Shown one piece after another: positions 11,948 to 22,628 of a DNA stretch of 64,000 nucleotides (position 1 is the first letter of the stretch; each line of letters begins with the position of its first letter). The notes below the pieces were generated by a model. The model searched no databases, had not been told where the DNA came from, and saw nothing but the letters and a program-made list of their open reading frames with translations. The position numbers and the translations under genes were made by a program. This DNA comes from Ixodes scapularis. Its lineage: Eukaryota; Arthropoda; Arachnida; Ixodida; Ixodidae. The stretch covers positions 46,966,710-47,030,709 of the forward strand of contig NW_024609881.1 in NCBI RefSeq assembly GCF_016920785.2, written 5' to 3'.

Positions 11948-13380
11948 GATTTTTTTTCAAAAAATCGGCAAGATTGGCGACGGACGGCCTATATCGCCGA
12001 CTACAACGTCAAAAACGACCACTATACTCTCTTCACACTTAAGCTGAGACTGAACTCAAGGCTGTTAGCGGCGAGATATTTCGGTGGCGCCATCGTTCGG
12101 TTACCTTTCGTGACGTTGTTACCTTGCGAACAACAAGTTCGATGGTGTTTGTAATGGGCGTGGTGGAAGCCTGAAATCATTGCACCCTCAAAGCAACACT
12201 GCCGACACCGTCAAAATTTAAGTTCTTACATTCCTCTTATTTCCGTGGAGGAGACATCCTTTGCTGACGTCATAGTCGGCATTCGGCCAATTGTGGTGAG
12301 CCGACCACAGCGACGCTTTCGATCGCTCTCGTCGCCAATAGGAGCCAGCTAGCCCGCACTCCTGGCTTTGAGACGTGCATTTCTTGCGCGAGCACTCGTT
12401 CTGCAGAAGAACGCTTCAATGCAGCATACTCTAGCGCTCGTGCTCGTGGAATTGGCTGCAGTTTAAACTTAAGGGTAGACGGGGTATGCCACAGTATAAA
12501 ATACTGCTATAGCATAACAACTGACGTCATTTCCAGTGGTGGGAAGAGCGGAAAACACCTATCGGTGTATAAGACACAGCTTCCTGAACTTACGTCCACC
12601 GACTGTTAACGAAACGTTAATAATATATCTACAGTGCACTTGAACAGCGTTATCAAGACGAAACAACTGGATTAAATTAATCTGCGTCAAAAATTTATTA
12701 TATAAATGCTTGTTTACCATTTTTTACAGCGGAGCTGGTAAGGGCCAGTTTCCTCAGTATCGTGTCCGTGAACAAACCAATCTCGACACAAAAACGCTGG
12801 ACAGCTCCCACCATTTATCAGTGACCGCGGCAACCATTGCCGCTCTCGCTCATAGATGGCGGCAACCTTGGCAACCTTTCCAGCCTTTCCACTCAGGCTT
12901 GTAAACTTGCAACCGGCCATTACTTCATTGCCACCATAGTACAGCTTCGCTGGTCTTCCTTCTTCACCAAAGTGGAAAGGCTGAAATTTTTTTTTTTTTT
13001 ATTGAGAGTTTTTATTACAGTTGTGTTTGTGTCTTAAAATGCCGATGTTGGTTGCTAAGGTGTGTTTCGAGCGCTCATAAAATGCGGTAATACCTAAAGT
13101 TAACGCCAACGCAGAAGCAACACATTTTTTGACGCACGCAATTTCCACGCAGATCGCTTAGTGAGCAAAAGCACGGTGCCTGCAAGACGTCTTTCACTGG
13201 TGTGTTTTCAACGTGATGACGTCAAAGAGCTGTCATGTCGCCGGCCGTGATCCGGGTGGCGTAACAGCGGCGGTAGCGGATGCAGCAGACTCGTGTTGGG
13301 CGACAGGTTGCTCTCAAGCTTGACAATCCACGCAAGCATTAGCAGCCAGGACTTGGGACGCCATACCGACGTTTAGCCGG
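11948..13380. other. Anonymous non-coding sequence
   Basis: No supported gene. The only structure noted is a T-run near 12990-13000. The open frames are under 75 codons and overlap on both strands. Confidence 0.45.
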
Positions 13381-13383
13381 GTT

Positions 13384-13505
13384 CCGGAAGAAATGTCCCC
13401 GGAAAAAACGTCCCCGGAAAAAAAGTCCCCGAAAAAAAAGTCCCCGGAAAAAAAGTCCCCAGGTGGAAAGTAGGAAAAAATGTCCCCAAAGGGACATTTT
13501 TTCCA
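13384..13505. repeat. 15-nt minisatellite (GTCCCCGGAAAAAAA), left arm
   Basis: Five to six copies of a roughly 15-base unit, GTCCCCGGAAAAAAA, end in a distinct tail containing GGTGGAAAGTAGGAAAAAAT and CCCCAAAGGGAC. The same unit and tail occur in inverted orientation at 14640-14767, so the two arrays form arms of a 1.4-kb inverted structure around a SINE. Confidence 0.85.
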
Positions 13506-13733
13506 CTTCAAGTACAATCCGTTTTTGACTTTTGTGTATGAATCAAGAGTTTGTCATTTCATTCCTGATTTTGCAACATTGCATCTCAACTGTTTGTGTT
13601 TGTTTTTCATTGTGAATAAAACAACACTTCTAGCTAAAACCAAATTATTGTGTCGGGAAATTTGAGAGGTACTTGTGTACCCTTTTCCAAATAGGTAAAA
13701 AGCGCGACACTTAACACGAACAAGCGATCGCTA

Positions 13734-13734
<1 letters not shown>

Positions 13735-13765
<31 letters not shown>

Positions 13766-13945
13766 GGGCAAAGCTCTTTAGGGTCTAGGCTTGTCCGTCC
13801 GGCGTCCGTGCTCACATCGATTGCCATCCCATCTGTCTTCTTAAAAAAACAAAAAATGTTTGCGCAGTCGACAGGATTCAAACCTGTGCGGGAGACCCCA
13901 ATGGATTTCTAGTCCATCGCCTTAACTGCGGGACGAGTAGGGGCT
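13735..13945 (-). mobile_element. tRNA-Ser-derived SINE
   Basis: On the minus strand the element starts with a tRNA-Ser-like head (about 13945-13862). It contains GTTAAGGCGATGGACTAGAA, an AGA anticodon in the context ACTAGAAAT, the long-variable-arm-like GGGGTCTCCC, a B box GGTTTGAATCC and a closing CGACTGCG. A unique body of about 95 bases follows, ending AGAGCTTTGCCCCTTAA, and then a 28-base poly-A tail (poly-T at 13735-13762 on the plus strand). The 5' end of the tRNA region (D-stem side) is diverged and no longer pairs with the acceptor end. A tRNA-Ser-like SINE named Ruka is known from ixodid ticks and this looks related, but I could not align the two. No protein is encoded, and such elements borrow LINE machinery. 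Confidence 0.75.
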
Positions 13946-13988
13946 CTGAGATGTGGTAGTAACTCAAGAGCTGGGGATGTCATGGATG

Positions 13989-14135
13989 AAACGTTGCATG
14001 TAGCCGCTCAACGTCTATGCAGGAGAGGGCGCTGCGGTCAAATACGTATGTAATCGCGTTAAACTTTGCATGCATTGGCTCAACGTTTATAGAGGAGAGG
14101 GCGGAGGGCGCTGCGGTCAAATGCTCAAATGCGTA
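13989..14135. repeat. Two tandem ~72-bp copies
   Basis: AAACnTTGCATG...CTCAACGTnTATnnAGGAGAGGGC...GGCGCTGCGGTCAAAT occurs from 13989 and again from 14061. The second copy has a short internal GGGCGGA duplication. The function is unknown. Confidence 0.65.
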
Positions 14136-14639
14136 TATAACCACGTTCTATACCACACATTCTCTTTCTGACATGGACGTGGAGATGCTTTCCCACGGCA
14201 TCCAGCGGATCTAAGCTGATCCGCTAGAACAACCACTGGCTCTGCATTTCACCGCCCATAAAGCAGTAATAATGAAGTCGAAACGCAACCCGGAACTCAG
14301 CAATACCTATGAGCAATAAAAAAAAAAATCAGCACCATCAGCACTACCTATAAACAATAAAATCAGTATCATCAGCACCACCAGAGCTTCGCCCCAATCA
14401 ACATAATTCACCACGTGGAGATGCGGTCATTTTTTTATAGAAACGAGAGGTTAATTGTCGTCAAAGTTATTTTAGGTATTGAAGGTGCTTATTTGGGGAT
14501 ATAATGCAAACGGTAAAATTTCGTTCTCACTAATCCTCTTTCGGAGCCGTTTTCCCCTACCTGCCACACGGTGCCTTTTTTCCCAGGACATATGACCGGA
14601 CCGCCCGAAGCACATGAGGATCAGGGAAACCCAGAGATA
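14136..14639. other. Non-coding spacer inside the inverted minisatellite pair
   Basis: No gene seen. It contains a short hairpin (AGCGGATC...GATCCGCT near 14203-14226) and an A-rich stretch near 14320. Confidence 0.4.
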
Positions 14640-14767
14640 GAAAATCCTTTGGGGACATTTTTTCCTACTTTCCATCTGGGGCCTTTTTTTCCGGGGCCTT
14701 TTTTTCCGGGGCCTTTTTTTCCGGGGACATTTTTTCCGGGGACATTTATTCCGGGGACATTTTTTCC
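14640..14767. repeat. 15-nt minisatellite (TTTTTTTCCGGGGCC), right arm
   Basis: This is the reverse complement of the array at 13384-13505, including the CTACTTTCCAnCTGGGG junction segment. The units alternate between GGGGCC and GGGGACA endings. An open frame on each strand through the array (Lys/Pro-rich on the minus strand) is a by-product of the period and not a gene. Confidence 0.85.
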
Positions 14768-17438
14768 TACACCCGACGCTCGAGTTCTCTCGTGCTTTTC
14801 TCAGAGCTTTTACGCTCAACCGCCACGGGCACATCATACGGTACGACACTCCGGCTTCTGCGACGCCATTTGTTGCCACTTCGGAACGCTTTTCGAAGCA
14901 CCAACAGACTAGTACGCTAAAGTCACATATCGCAGAGGCGGTTCAGGCGCCACAGCGAAATAAAGTGTGGCACTTAAATTAAATGCACTACTTACAAAAC
15001 GAGAAGCGTTCTTCGGTACCGCCACGGTCACTTCTTCAGTGCATTGACTGTTTTGTAGTAAACTTCAGACAAAAGGCCTCGTCCTCACTGTATTCACAGT
15101 ATTCAGTAGCGTTGTCTAGGATCTGTTTACCAACTGCAAATAGAAGAATGAGTTCATCCGTTAGAAGAATATGGTATGATACTCTGTTACTAAAGGTGCA
15201 GAAAGCACATTACCTTGTAAAGAAGTTACTACAACCACACAACAGGCAGCAGTACCTAGGTACAACTCTGTGTCTTGTTACTGGAGTTTTACAATACAAT
15301 ACAATATATATTTGCTTCTTAAAATACAGTTCAAATATAAATCCTACATGAACCAATTCTGGCTTGTGCGTGCAACGCGACAGATTTCTCTGCATTTTTT
15401 TTTATAAGAGAATTATGAAACATGCACTAGACCGGGCCATTGCAAAATAGGTGGAATTTCAAGCTCCACAAAAATATAGTTACAGTCGATTCCACTAATT
15501 CATTAAGCAGCAGTAATGTATAAAATATGTTGGATTTTGGCACCACTTACGTCACGTCGTTAACTACAATTTTTCTTATCGAAGCGAAGCAATTTTTTAT
15601 GGGTGTTTTTTGCTTGGTTCAAGTATCCACGTTTTTAACAGCTTTCTTATATTTGAGGGTTTTCTCTTCAGGTAATTCACTGAAAACCGTGAATACATAA
15701 TAATGCATTGTGGCCTGTCCACATTTGGAATAATTAAACGGTTCAATACATTTTATATTCCGTCTTGACATTCTTTATTTGACATTTTTCACTCTATGTT
15801 TATCGTAGAAAATATATTTTTATTTTCATATATTTTATATGGTCTCCAGTACGCAACCTTCCTAGTTCTTTATGCAAATAAAATTTCGCAGATCAGTTTC
15901 TTAACTTACGTAAAATGTAATTTTGGCTATCTTTTTCTTTTTTGGTTGATTCTATTTTTACTTGTAGATATTTGGCCCCGTGTCCGCAGTGTGTTATTCC
16001 ATATTGATGTTTCGACTTGGCCAGTGAATCGTATATCATTCTTAGTATGGATCGAGGGACCAGGTCGTGTATGTGAAACACCTGCGCCATTACTATCCTT
16101 AATGTTTTTACAAATTTGTCCTAAATTAATATTCCATTTATGATGTTTCTCTATATGCGTCCCTAGGTATTTCACATTATCAACTTATTTCAGCGGAACG
16201 CATCAGCATTTATTTCAATTGCTCATGCGTCGACAGTGGGCTATTAAAATTAATCTCAGTGACGCAGGCTGCTGCGCGCTCAAAGGCGAATTTTATGATA
16301 CACATTTGAACACCTATATAATTTTTTGTTCTGGACTCGTCACAACGACAATGTTTGTTATAAAGACGTAATTGTCATGCGACTCATGCCCGATCCCCAT
16401 GCAAAGCGTGTACCAATAAAAATTAAAAAAAAATTTTTTTTTGCTTTGTTTTACCCCAAAAATAAGCTGCGCATCGCCGAACGCCCATCCTTCACACAAA
16501 TGCAGAAATGGCGATCCCAACAAAATGGCAAAGTTTCAGCACTCTACTCTGTTTCACTTTGTGTTGTACCACAGGAACGGCTACAATGCAAGTTCCTTGC
16601 TCTAGGGCACGTCTCGGCGGCACAAGCTCTCGTGCACCAAGGGCAGCTGCCAACGCTATGAGCTCGCGCTTCTAGCCTTCGCTGCGGTACACCATAAGGT
16701 GAAACGGAGTACAACCGTTATCATACGCAAAATTTATGTGTTTTTTTTTTTTAATTGAGTGAGAAAATTGGGTCCGCTTTTTCCCGACTTCGGTAACCGG
16801 TGCCAAGGAGCTTTATGTATTTAGAAGCTCTGTCGGCCGCCATTTTCCCATTGAAAATTTCAAAACATCATTTATAACTTCAAACAAAATAACGGTTAGT
16901 GAGAAAAATTTGGCATTTGCTTCGAGCCGCTAGGGCTACATCTGGGCGGAGATTGAGTGTTTCGCAATGCGTAGTTCACTTTTTAGGGTAACCCTGTTGA
17001 TATGGATTACTTACCGGGATTCGAAATGAGATTGTAGTGCTCCCTTAGCAAAGGACCGATGCTGAAGAAGAAGTGTCCATTCATGTCTTCTTCGAAAATG
17101 TAGTTTATGAAGCTCTATGCGAACATTTCCGTTAAAACCACATACGAACATCTCGTAAATATAATGAGCGAACGTATATAGACGTTCGAGCTCCACGCGT
17201 ACCAAACAGCAGGGCCCTGTGCCTACTCACCTTCACGAATGCCATGAAGACTTCCACAGCAATATCTGGCTGAAACAAATAGGCAAATCTATCATCTCAC
17301 TAGACCACAAAACATAATTCTAAATGTAGCTTTGTTCATTCGACCAAACGCGATGAAATGCGAAAGCTTTGACAGCAACATCGTTTGTGAAAACAATAAG
17401 GAAAGGAAATGGTACGACGATGAAATGGTTTAGATTGC
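14768..17438. other. Anonymous non-coding sequence
   Basis: No gene supported. AATAAA-type and T-rich motifs occur but without an upstream coding frame. The sequence near 16840-16920 (GCCATTTTCCCATTGAAAAT, then CATCATTTATAACTTC and ATAACGGTTAnT) resembles 62915-62975 and is probably part of a dispersed repeat. Confidence 0.45.
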
Positions 17439-17439
17439 C

Positions 17440-17705
17440 GTATAGACATCGAGGACGACGTCCTAGAGGACGACATCAAAAATAACGTCTCAGGCGACCT
17501 CTAGGCAACATCAAGAACGATGTCGAGGACGACGTTCTAAAAGACGACGTCAAGAACGTCGTCTAAGACGGCCTCCAGAACGACCTCAAGAACAACGTCT
17601 AGGACGTCGACAAGGACGGCTTCTAGGACGACGTTAATGAAGACCTCTAGGGCGACTTCAAGAACTGCGTCTAGGACGACCTCAAGGACGGCCTCTAGGA
17701 AGTAA
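17440..17705 (-). repeat. 12-nt minisatellite, inverted relative to 8975-9265
   Basis: About 22 degenerate copies of GACGACNTCNAG-like 12-mers. On the minus strand they read as the same GACGTCGTCCTN family as at 8975-9265. Confidence 0.8.
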
Positions 17706-18107
17706 ATAACGTCTGGTCACGTCAGCTTTAGCTACCGGCGATTACGAGGTTACGCTACCGGCGCTTACGCGACCGGAGTTTCCGCTTCAGCCACCATCGC
17801 CTCAGCCACGAGCACTTCGGCCACGTGGGTTACGTGTCGTTGAATACGTGGCCTCGACCGGTGGTTGGGCTTACAAAGCTACCGTTTAAAAAGCTGCAGA
17901 ATACATGAATTGCTACTCAAAACTAATCTCCACACATTCGCATTCCAAAGGTGTCGCAAGTCGAATTCCTCAACATAAAAATTAGATAATAATTTCTGTA
18001 ATAAACAAATGTTTAAACGTTTAGTGTCCCGATAGGTCCTAAAAATCTCTTTCTCGAAAACAAAATTTATTAAGGCCTAACTCGCTCAGAAGTCAAACCA
18101 CACAAAA
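17706..18107. other. Anonymous non-coding sequence
   Basis: It starts with a short run of degenerate 'GCTACCGGCGnTTACG' repeats (17735-17790). After that I see nothing I can name. Confidence 0.4.
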
Positions 18108-18242
18108 TTCCTAATACAGTGGGAAAAAATAAGCGCCGAAAGAGTAGGACAAGGTAAGAAAACGACGACACAAGGCGCACTCGCAACTGAAGTTTTATTT
18201 ATGGAAAAACAGAGTCTTATATACACTTTTAAAACACCCACG

Positions 18243-18834
18243 TCACTTTCCACGTGCCCACTTTTTATCCAAGAATAAACGCTCTTTATCTGACAGCGTC
18301 ACGGAAGGTTCGCTTATGCACTAATCTGCACCCTTTATTGCATACGCCTCATGAATTTCCCTTGTGATCTTTTTGCCGGAGCGCCCCAGGATTGCCATGT
18401 CATTGAAAACTGGTGTGTACTCACGTCGGTGGCAATACACAGCCAGCTGCCCAGAAGGTGACTGTTTTAAGGAAGCAGCATGCTCTCTTGCACGATCATT
18501 TACACAACGCCCAGTTTGGCCTACGTAAGACCCACCTCAGGAAAGCGGAATGTCATATACAGCACCGGTCTGGCATTCCACAAACTTATTCTGGTGTTTT
18601 TTCTTACACTCGTCACTCTTGCCTCCGGGATCGTTAATTTTCCTGCATAACGCAGAAAGCTTTTCAGGGGCTGAAAAGACAACAGGAACGTCGTAACGTT
18701 CCGCTACCTTTTTTAAATTATGAGACACCGCGTGAGTGTAAGGGATTACAGCGGTTCTTATTTTTTGGCGTTCATGAACGTTTCTTTGCGCACCCCTAAA
18801 TTTCTTTTTGAGGATCTCTGCAGCTTCAACAATC
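18243..18834 (-). pseudogene. Penelope-like GIY-YIG endonuclease domain, minus copy
   Basis: Read from 18834 down to the stop at 18243, this is the C-terminal part of a Penelope-like polyprotein. It opens with the linker after the reverse transcriptase ('RTAVIPYTHAVSHNLKKV'). A Cys-containing segment ('SDECKKKHQNKFVEC') follows, then the GIY-YIG nuclease start ('VYDIPLS' and 'SYVGQTGRCVNDRAREH'). The conserved C-terminal part contains 'EIHEAYVMKKG'. This nuclease nicks target DNA for insertion. The Cys codon after IPLS has become TGA (18537-18539 on the plus strand), so the copy is broken although the rest of the frame is open. The reverse transcriptase itself is absent through 5' truncation. 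Confidence 0.8.
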
Positions 18835-18835
18835 G

Positions 18836-19277
18836 ATCTCAGCCACTAAAAAGCTTTCTGCGTTATGCAGGAAAATTAATGATCCCGAAGGGAAGAGTGA
18901 CGAGTGTAAGAAAAAACACCAGAATAAGTTTGTGGAATGTAAGACCGGTGTTGTATATGACATTCCGCTTTCCTGCGGTGGGTCAGTCTTACGTAGGCGA
19001 AACTGGGTATTGTGTAAATGATCGTGCAAGAGAGCATGCTGCTTCCTTAAAACAGTCACCTTCTGGGCACCTGGCTGTGCATTGCCACCGATGTGAGTGC
19101 ACACCAGTTTTCAATGACATGGCAATCCTTGGGCGCTACGGCAAAAAGATCACAAGGGAAATTCATGAGGCGTATGTAATGAAGAAGGGTGCAGATAAGT
19201 GCATAAGCGAACCTTCCGTGACGCTGTCAGATAAAGAGCGTTTATTCTTGGATAAAGAGTGGGCACCTGGAAAGTGA
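18836..19277 (+). pseudogene. Penelope-like GIY-YIG endonuclease domain, plus copy
   Basis: This is the same domain as the minus copy, starting about 115 bases later. The upstream part ('LSALCRKIND...VVYDIPLSCGG') is in one frame. After a 4-base insertion relative to the minus copy (CAGT near 18983) the 'SYVGETG.CVNDRAREH' part continues in another frame to the TGA at 19275-19277. It retains the IPLSCG cysteine that the minus copy lost. The longer open frame starting at 18720 reads the upstream part out of frame and is not the true protein. The two copies carry different inactivating changes. Confidence 0.8.
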
Positions 19278-19446
19278 CGTGGGTGTTTCAAAAGTGTATT
19301 TAAGACTATGTTTTTTCATAAATAAAACTTCAGTTGCGAGTGCGCCTTGTGTCGTCGTTTTCTTACCTTGTCCTAGTCTTTCGGCGCTTGTCTTTTCCCA
19401 TTATGAACCAACTGGCCCAACTCACCATTTTGTTCCTAATACAGTG

Positions 19447-20019
19447 ATGTGTGTGTTAAGACTTGGCGAGTTGGTGGTTTACGCTATTTAACGTCACAGC
19501 GCACCAAAATAAAAGCACTCACGGACTCAGGCAAACTAATTCCCAATTCACACGGGAACGTTAAGGTACCTTTGGCACAGGTACGTGCCGTAAAGAGAAC
19601 TGTTGATCGTAATCACATGGCGCAAAAGGTCCCTATCGCTAAGGGAGCTCCCGTGTTAAACGAAGCTCGCCAAGCTCTCTTCACAGCCACGAGGAGTATC
19701 CCAAGACCCACGAACTCAAGATAAAAATCACAAATATATAAATATAGCTTGTTTATTGCATTATAATGAATTGAATAAATATAAGTAGCAAACTACGAAA
19801 TGATTGTGAACACAAATTTATTTATTTATTTATTCATACTGCTCGCCCTTTTCAAGGCTTTGGCAGGAGTGGTACAACATAAAGTCAAATATACAATGCT
19901 CGGTTACATAATATCAACAGCGTTGCAGTGCCCCACAGCACTCATTGCATACGCCTCATGAATTTCCATTTTCATGAATGCAATGGAATAATACATTAAC
20001 GAGGAACGGCATACTCAGA
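19447..20019. other. Anonymous non-coding sequence
   Basis: No gene supported. A short A/T-rich stretch with TTTATTTATTTATTCAT lies at 19816-19838. Confidence 0.4.
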
Positions 20020-20430
20020 AGGTAGCCGCGCGCAATATTTTCCCGCTAAATATAGCGGGAAAATATTGCGCAAAATTTAGCGGAAAGTTTTTCTCCAAAA
20101 ATTTTTCCCATAAACTTAGCGCGGAAATTTTTCTGTTAGCTTTAGCAAAAAAAGTTTCCGCTAAATATTGCAAAAAAACGTTTCTCCTAAATTTAGTGGA
20201 AAACTTAACCCGCTAAATTTGGCGAGAACATCTTCCCGCTAAATTTAGCGGGGCAATTGACGTCACGTGACCTCAACACCAATTAAGTTTCCGTGATAAA
20301 TTTAGCGGGAAGATTTTCGCTAAATTTCCCGCTAACTTCAGCGGGAAAATTTCACAGCTGAGTTTAGCGGAGAAATCTTCGCTAAATTAAGCGGAAAAAT
20401 TCGCAAAACGTTTTTGCTAAATTAAACGGC
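20020..20430. repeat. Palindromic CCCGCTAAATTTAGCGGG cluster
   Basis: More than a dozen copies of TTTAGCGG / CCGCTAAA and variants in both orientations fill about 400 bases. The strongest is a 38-base near-perfect palindrome at 20032-20069 (GCAATATTTTCCCGCTA with its complement). The part from 20190 onward is repeated at 22629-22869. TTTCCCGC is also the core of E2F sites, but the pattern looks more like a foldback repeat than a regulatory region. Confidence 0.8.
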
Positions 20431-22615
20431 AGCAGACGAGGAAGAGGGGAGGGTACGGAGTGCCGAAAAGGGGCATACTCATCCCTCCTGCTCCTCAAGA
20501 CCTGCGCTTTAATTTGGTATTGACCCCGTAAGTGATGACGTCACAACATATCATCTGGGTCCAAACAAACCGTTGCTAGGGAGGTTGCTATGGACTAATG
20601 CATGGAGACTCCACATGAGGCAAGATTTTTACTTACGAGTAAGTAAATTATTTTTTTGGAAGCAACCTAACTTTTTGATATCTAATTATGAAGATGTTCT
20701 TGTCATCTCAGCGTCGTATTGCAACAATGAAAGCCATTTCTGAAGTATTACACTCCGCTTTGCTTTGGTAGCAGACGACACGATAAATTTGCTGGCCTCT
20801 GTTGCAGCGGGCGTCTTCATTGAATAGCGTCTTTAAACAAGCGACAAAAACAACTATATTGCCGTGGTCATAAAGGCCTCCCAATCTGTGTGTTTTTTTG
20901 TGTTTTTTTTTCTGCGAAGAACTTAGCTTAGTTCAGAGGGGTGAAAATGCCGTAAAATCAAACCACGTCATGCAGATCATTTACGACAATGACCTGAAGT
21001 GCATTACCAGCGTACTGCAGGCCAGTATGAGAAACAAATCGTACGCCGTCAAGGTAATTTGTTATTATTATTATTATTATTACTATTATTATTATTCACA
21101 TTGAGGTAGTCACGTTATTAAAGAATTTCATGTCCATCGCGATTTTTCAGTAACCATTGAAGCGATGGTTACAGCCAGGTACGACGCACCCTCACATAGA
21201 GCGAGTCCACAAACAAAATTTGGGATCTCGACCGATCGCCTGAATTTCTTTCCTCACGGGTTCAATGCGATCTTTTAAGCAGACGATCATCTCGATAGGC
21301 GCCCGGACTTTCGATAAACCATATTTTGCATCGCACCCCACTATGAATTCTTATAACCTACTGAAAATCATTATATTTAGAACAAATGCAATATCAGAAT
21401 ATCGACCTTATTCACACGATTCAAACGACGGCGCCGGCTTGGACTGCCGGCGTGTGGCAGACGGCATACTTCTTGCATTCGTCCTCTGCTGCAGGCATCT
21501 TGAGGACCGGAAGTTGCAGTCGTAAATATTTCAGAAACAAGTGATTACTGGCACACTTCTGTCGAAACATATATGACATTCAAGTTTTCTATATCTGTGA
21601 TTTTTAGAAGTTTAAATCTTACTCCTGATTTTTGAACGGTCGGGTTTTCGTAGCTAGACCTAGCCACATGTATATGTCCATAACAACGACCCTACCAACG
21701 GTTTCTTTGGACCCATGACATCACACTTACGGAGTCAATTACAGAAAACTGTAACGTCTTTAACATTTCTGTTTTCATTTTACAATTTTTATTCTGTTCG
21801 CATTTTTATTTTCACTTGCAACTAAATTTTATAATTGTCTACTCCTTCAATTTTCTGTTCGAAATTTCGCTTTTAGTGCATAGAACAAGAGGTGCCTGTT
21901 CTTTATGCGTAGAAAAAGAAGATAGTCAATTCAAACCAAAACCTGCGCTTTAATTTGGTATTCGAGAAAATTGTAACGTCTTTAATATTTTGATTTTTAT
22001 TTTTCAATTTTTATTTTGTTCGCCTTGCAACTGAATTCTGTCCTTTTCCAATATTTCAATTTTTTGTTTGAAATTTTGCTTTTAGTGCATAGAGCAAGAG
22101 GTGTTTGTTCTTTGTACGTAGAAAAAGAAAGAAATGCAATTCAAACCAAGACCTGCGCTTTAATTTGGTATTACAAAGAATTGTAACATCTTTAATATTT
22201 TTATTTTCATTTTTCAATTTGTATTTTGTTCACATTTTTATTTTTACTTCCAGCTAAGTTTTACTACTTTCCAATTTTTCAATTTTCTGTTTAAAATTTT
22301 GCTTTTAGTGCATAGAACAAGAGGTGTTTGTTCTTTGTACGTAGAAAAATAAGATAATCAATTCAAACCAAGACCTGCGCTTTTATTTAGTATTACAGAA
22401 AATTGTAATGTCTTTAATATTTCTAGTTCCATTTTTCAATTTTTATTTTGTTCGCCTTGCAACTAAATTCTGTCCTTTTCCAATATTTCAATTTTTGTTT
22501 GAAATTTCGCTTTTAGTGCATAGAGCAAGAGGTGTTTGTTCTTTGTACGTAGAAAAAGAAAGAAATGCAATTCAAACCAAGACCTGCGCTTTAATTTGGT
22601 ATTACAGAGAATTGA
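20190..22615. repeat. 2.4-kb tandem duplication, copy 1
   Basis: This block holds part of the TTTAGCGG cluster, a satellite fragment carrying a 1216-bp inverted-repeat element, and four satellite monomers. It is repeated at an offset of 2439 bases with only about six substitutions that I could see by eye (for example GACGTCACGTG versus GACGTCGCGTG near 20245). It ends in the satellite at ACAGAGAATTG and is joined to copy 2 by about 14 filler bases (22616-22628, AATTGTAAATTGAG). Confidence 0.85.
20522..21737. mobile_element. 1216-bp terminal-inverted-repeat element inside a satellite monomer, copy 1
   Basis: The left end reads GACCCCGTAAGTGATGACGT and the right end, on the opposite strand, reads TGACTCCGTAAGTGTGATGT. 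The match extends imperfectly for about 65 bases through TGGGTCCAAA, AAACCGTTG, TAGGG and TATGGAC. It interrupts a satellite monomer at GGTATT|ACAG, and removing the element plus one ATT restores GGTATTACAG exactly as in the other monomers. That supports a 3-bp ATT target duplication at 20519-20521 and 21738-21740. The two short frames inside (from 20898 and 21265) resemble nothing I recognise. A (TAT)n microsatellite lies at 21061-21097. The superfamily is undetermined. Three-base duplications occur in several superfamilies, including Harbinger and CACTA. Confidence 0.75.
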
Positions 22616-22628
22616 ATTGTAAATTGAG
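21738..22628. repeat. AT-rich satellite, four monomers (first block)
   Basis: These are four monomers of the 210/223-bp satellite described at 24177-36015. The first is the most diverged (for example GCCTGTTCTTTATGCG in place of GTGTTTGTTCTTTGTACG), as expected at an array edge. There is no coding content. Confidence 0.9.

Larger units (their letters stand above)
18122..19432. mobile_element. Head-to-head Penelope-like element dimer with 14-bp target duplication
   Basis: Two 5'-truncated copies of the same Penelope-like element lie in inverted orientation, with their truncated 5' ends meeting near 18835 and their 3' ends outermost. The minus copy is 18122-18834 and the plus copy is about 18836-19432. 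Both share the 3' tail AATAAAACTTCAGTTGCGAG...TCTTTCGGCGCTT. The whole inverted unit is flanked by one perfect 14-base direct repeat, TTCCTAATACAGTG, at 18108-18121 and 19433-19446, so it entered as one insertion. The plus end carries about 30 extra bases (19401-19432). Penelope-like elements are known to leave inverted or tandem partial copies. Confidence 0.85.

Noticed and set aside
13862..13945. Functional tRNA-Ser (AGA) gene
   Set aside because: The D-arm side and the 5' acceptor strand do not pair with the 3' side, and the sequence continues into a SINE body with a poly-A tail.
14472..14912. Basic Lys/Pro-rich 135-codon frame and its plus-strand partner
   Set aside because: Both are translations of the TCCCCGG minisatellite.
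18720..18970. N-terminal part of the 185-codon plus-strand frame in the Penelope-like dimer
   Set aside because: It reads the antisense of the minus copy and then the wrong phase of the plus copy. Only the part after about 18983 is genuine.
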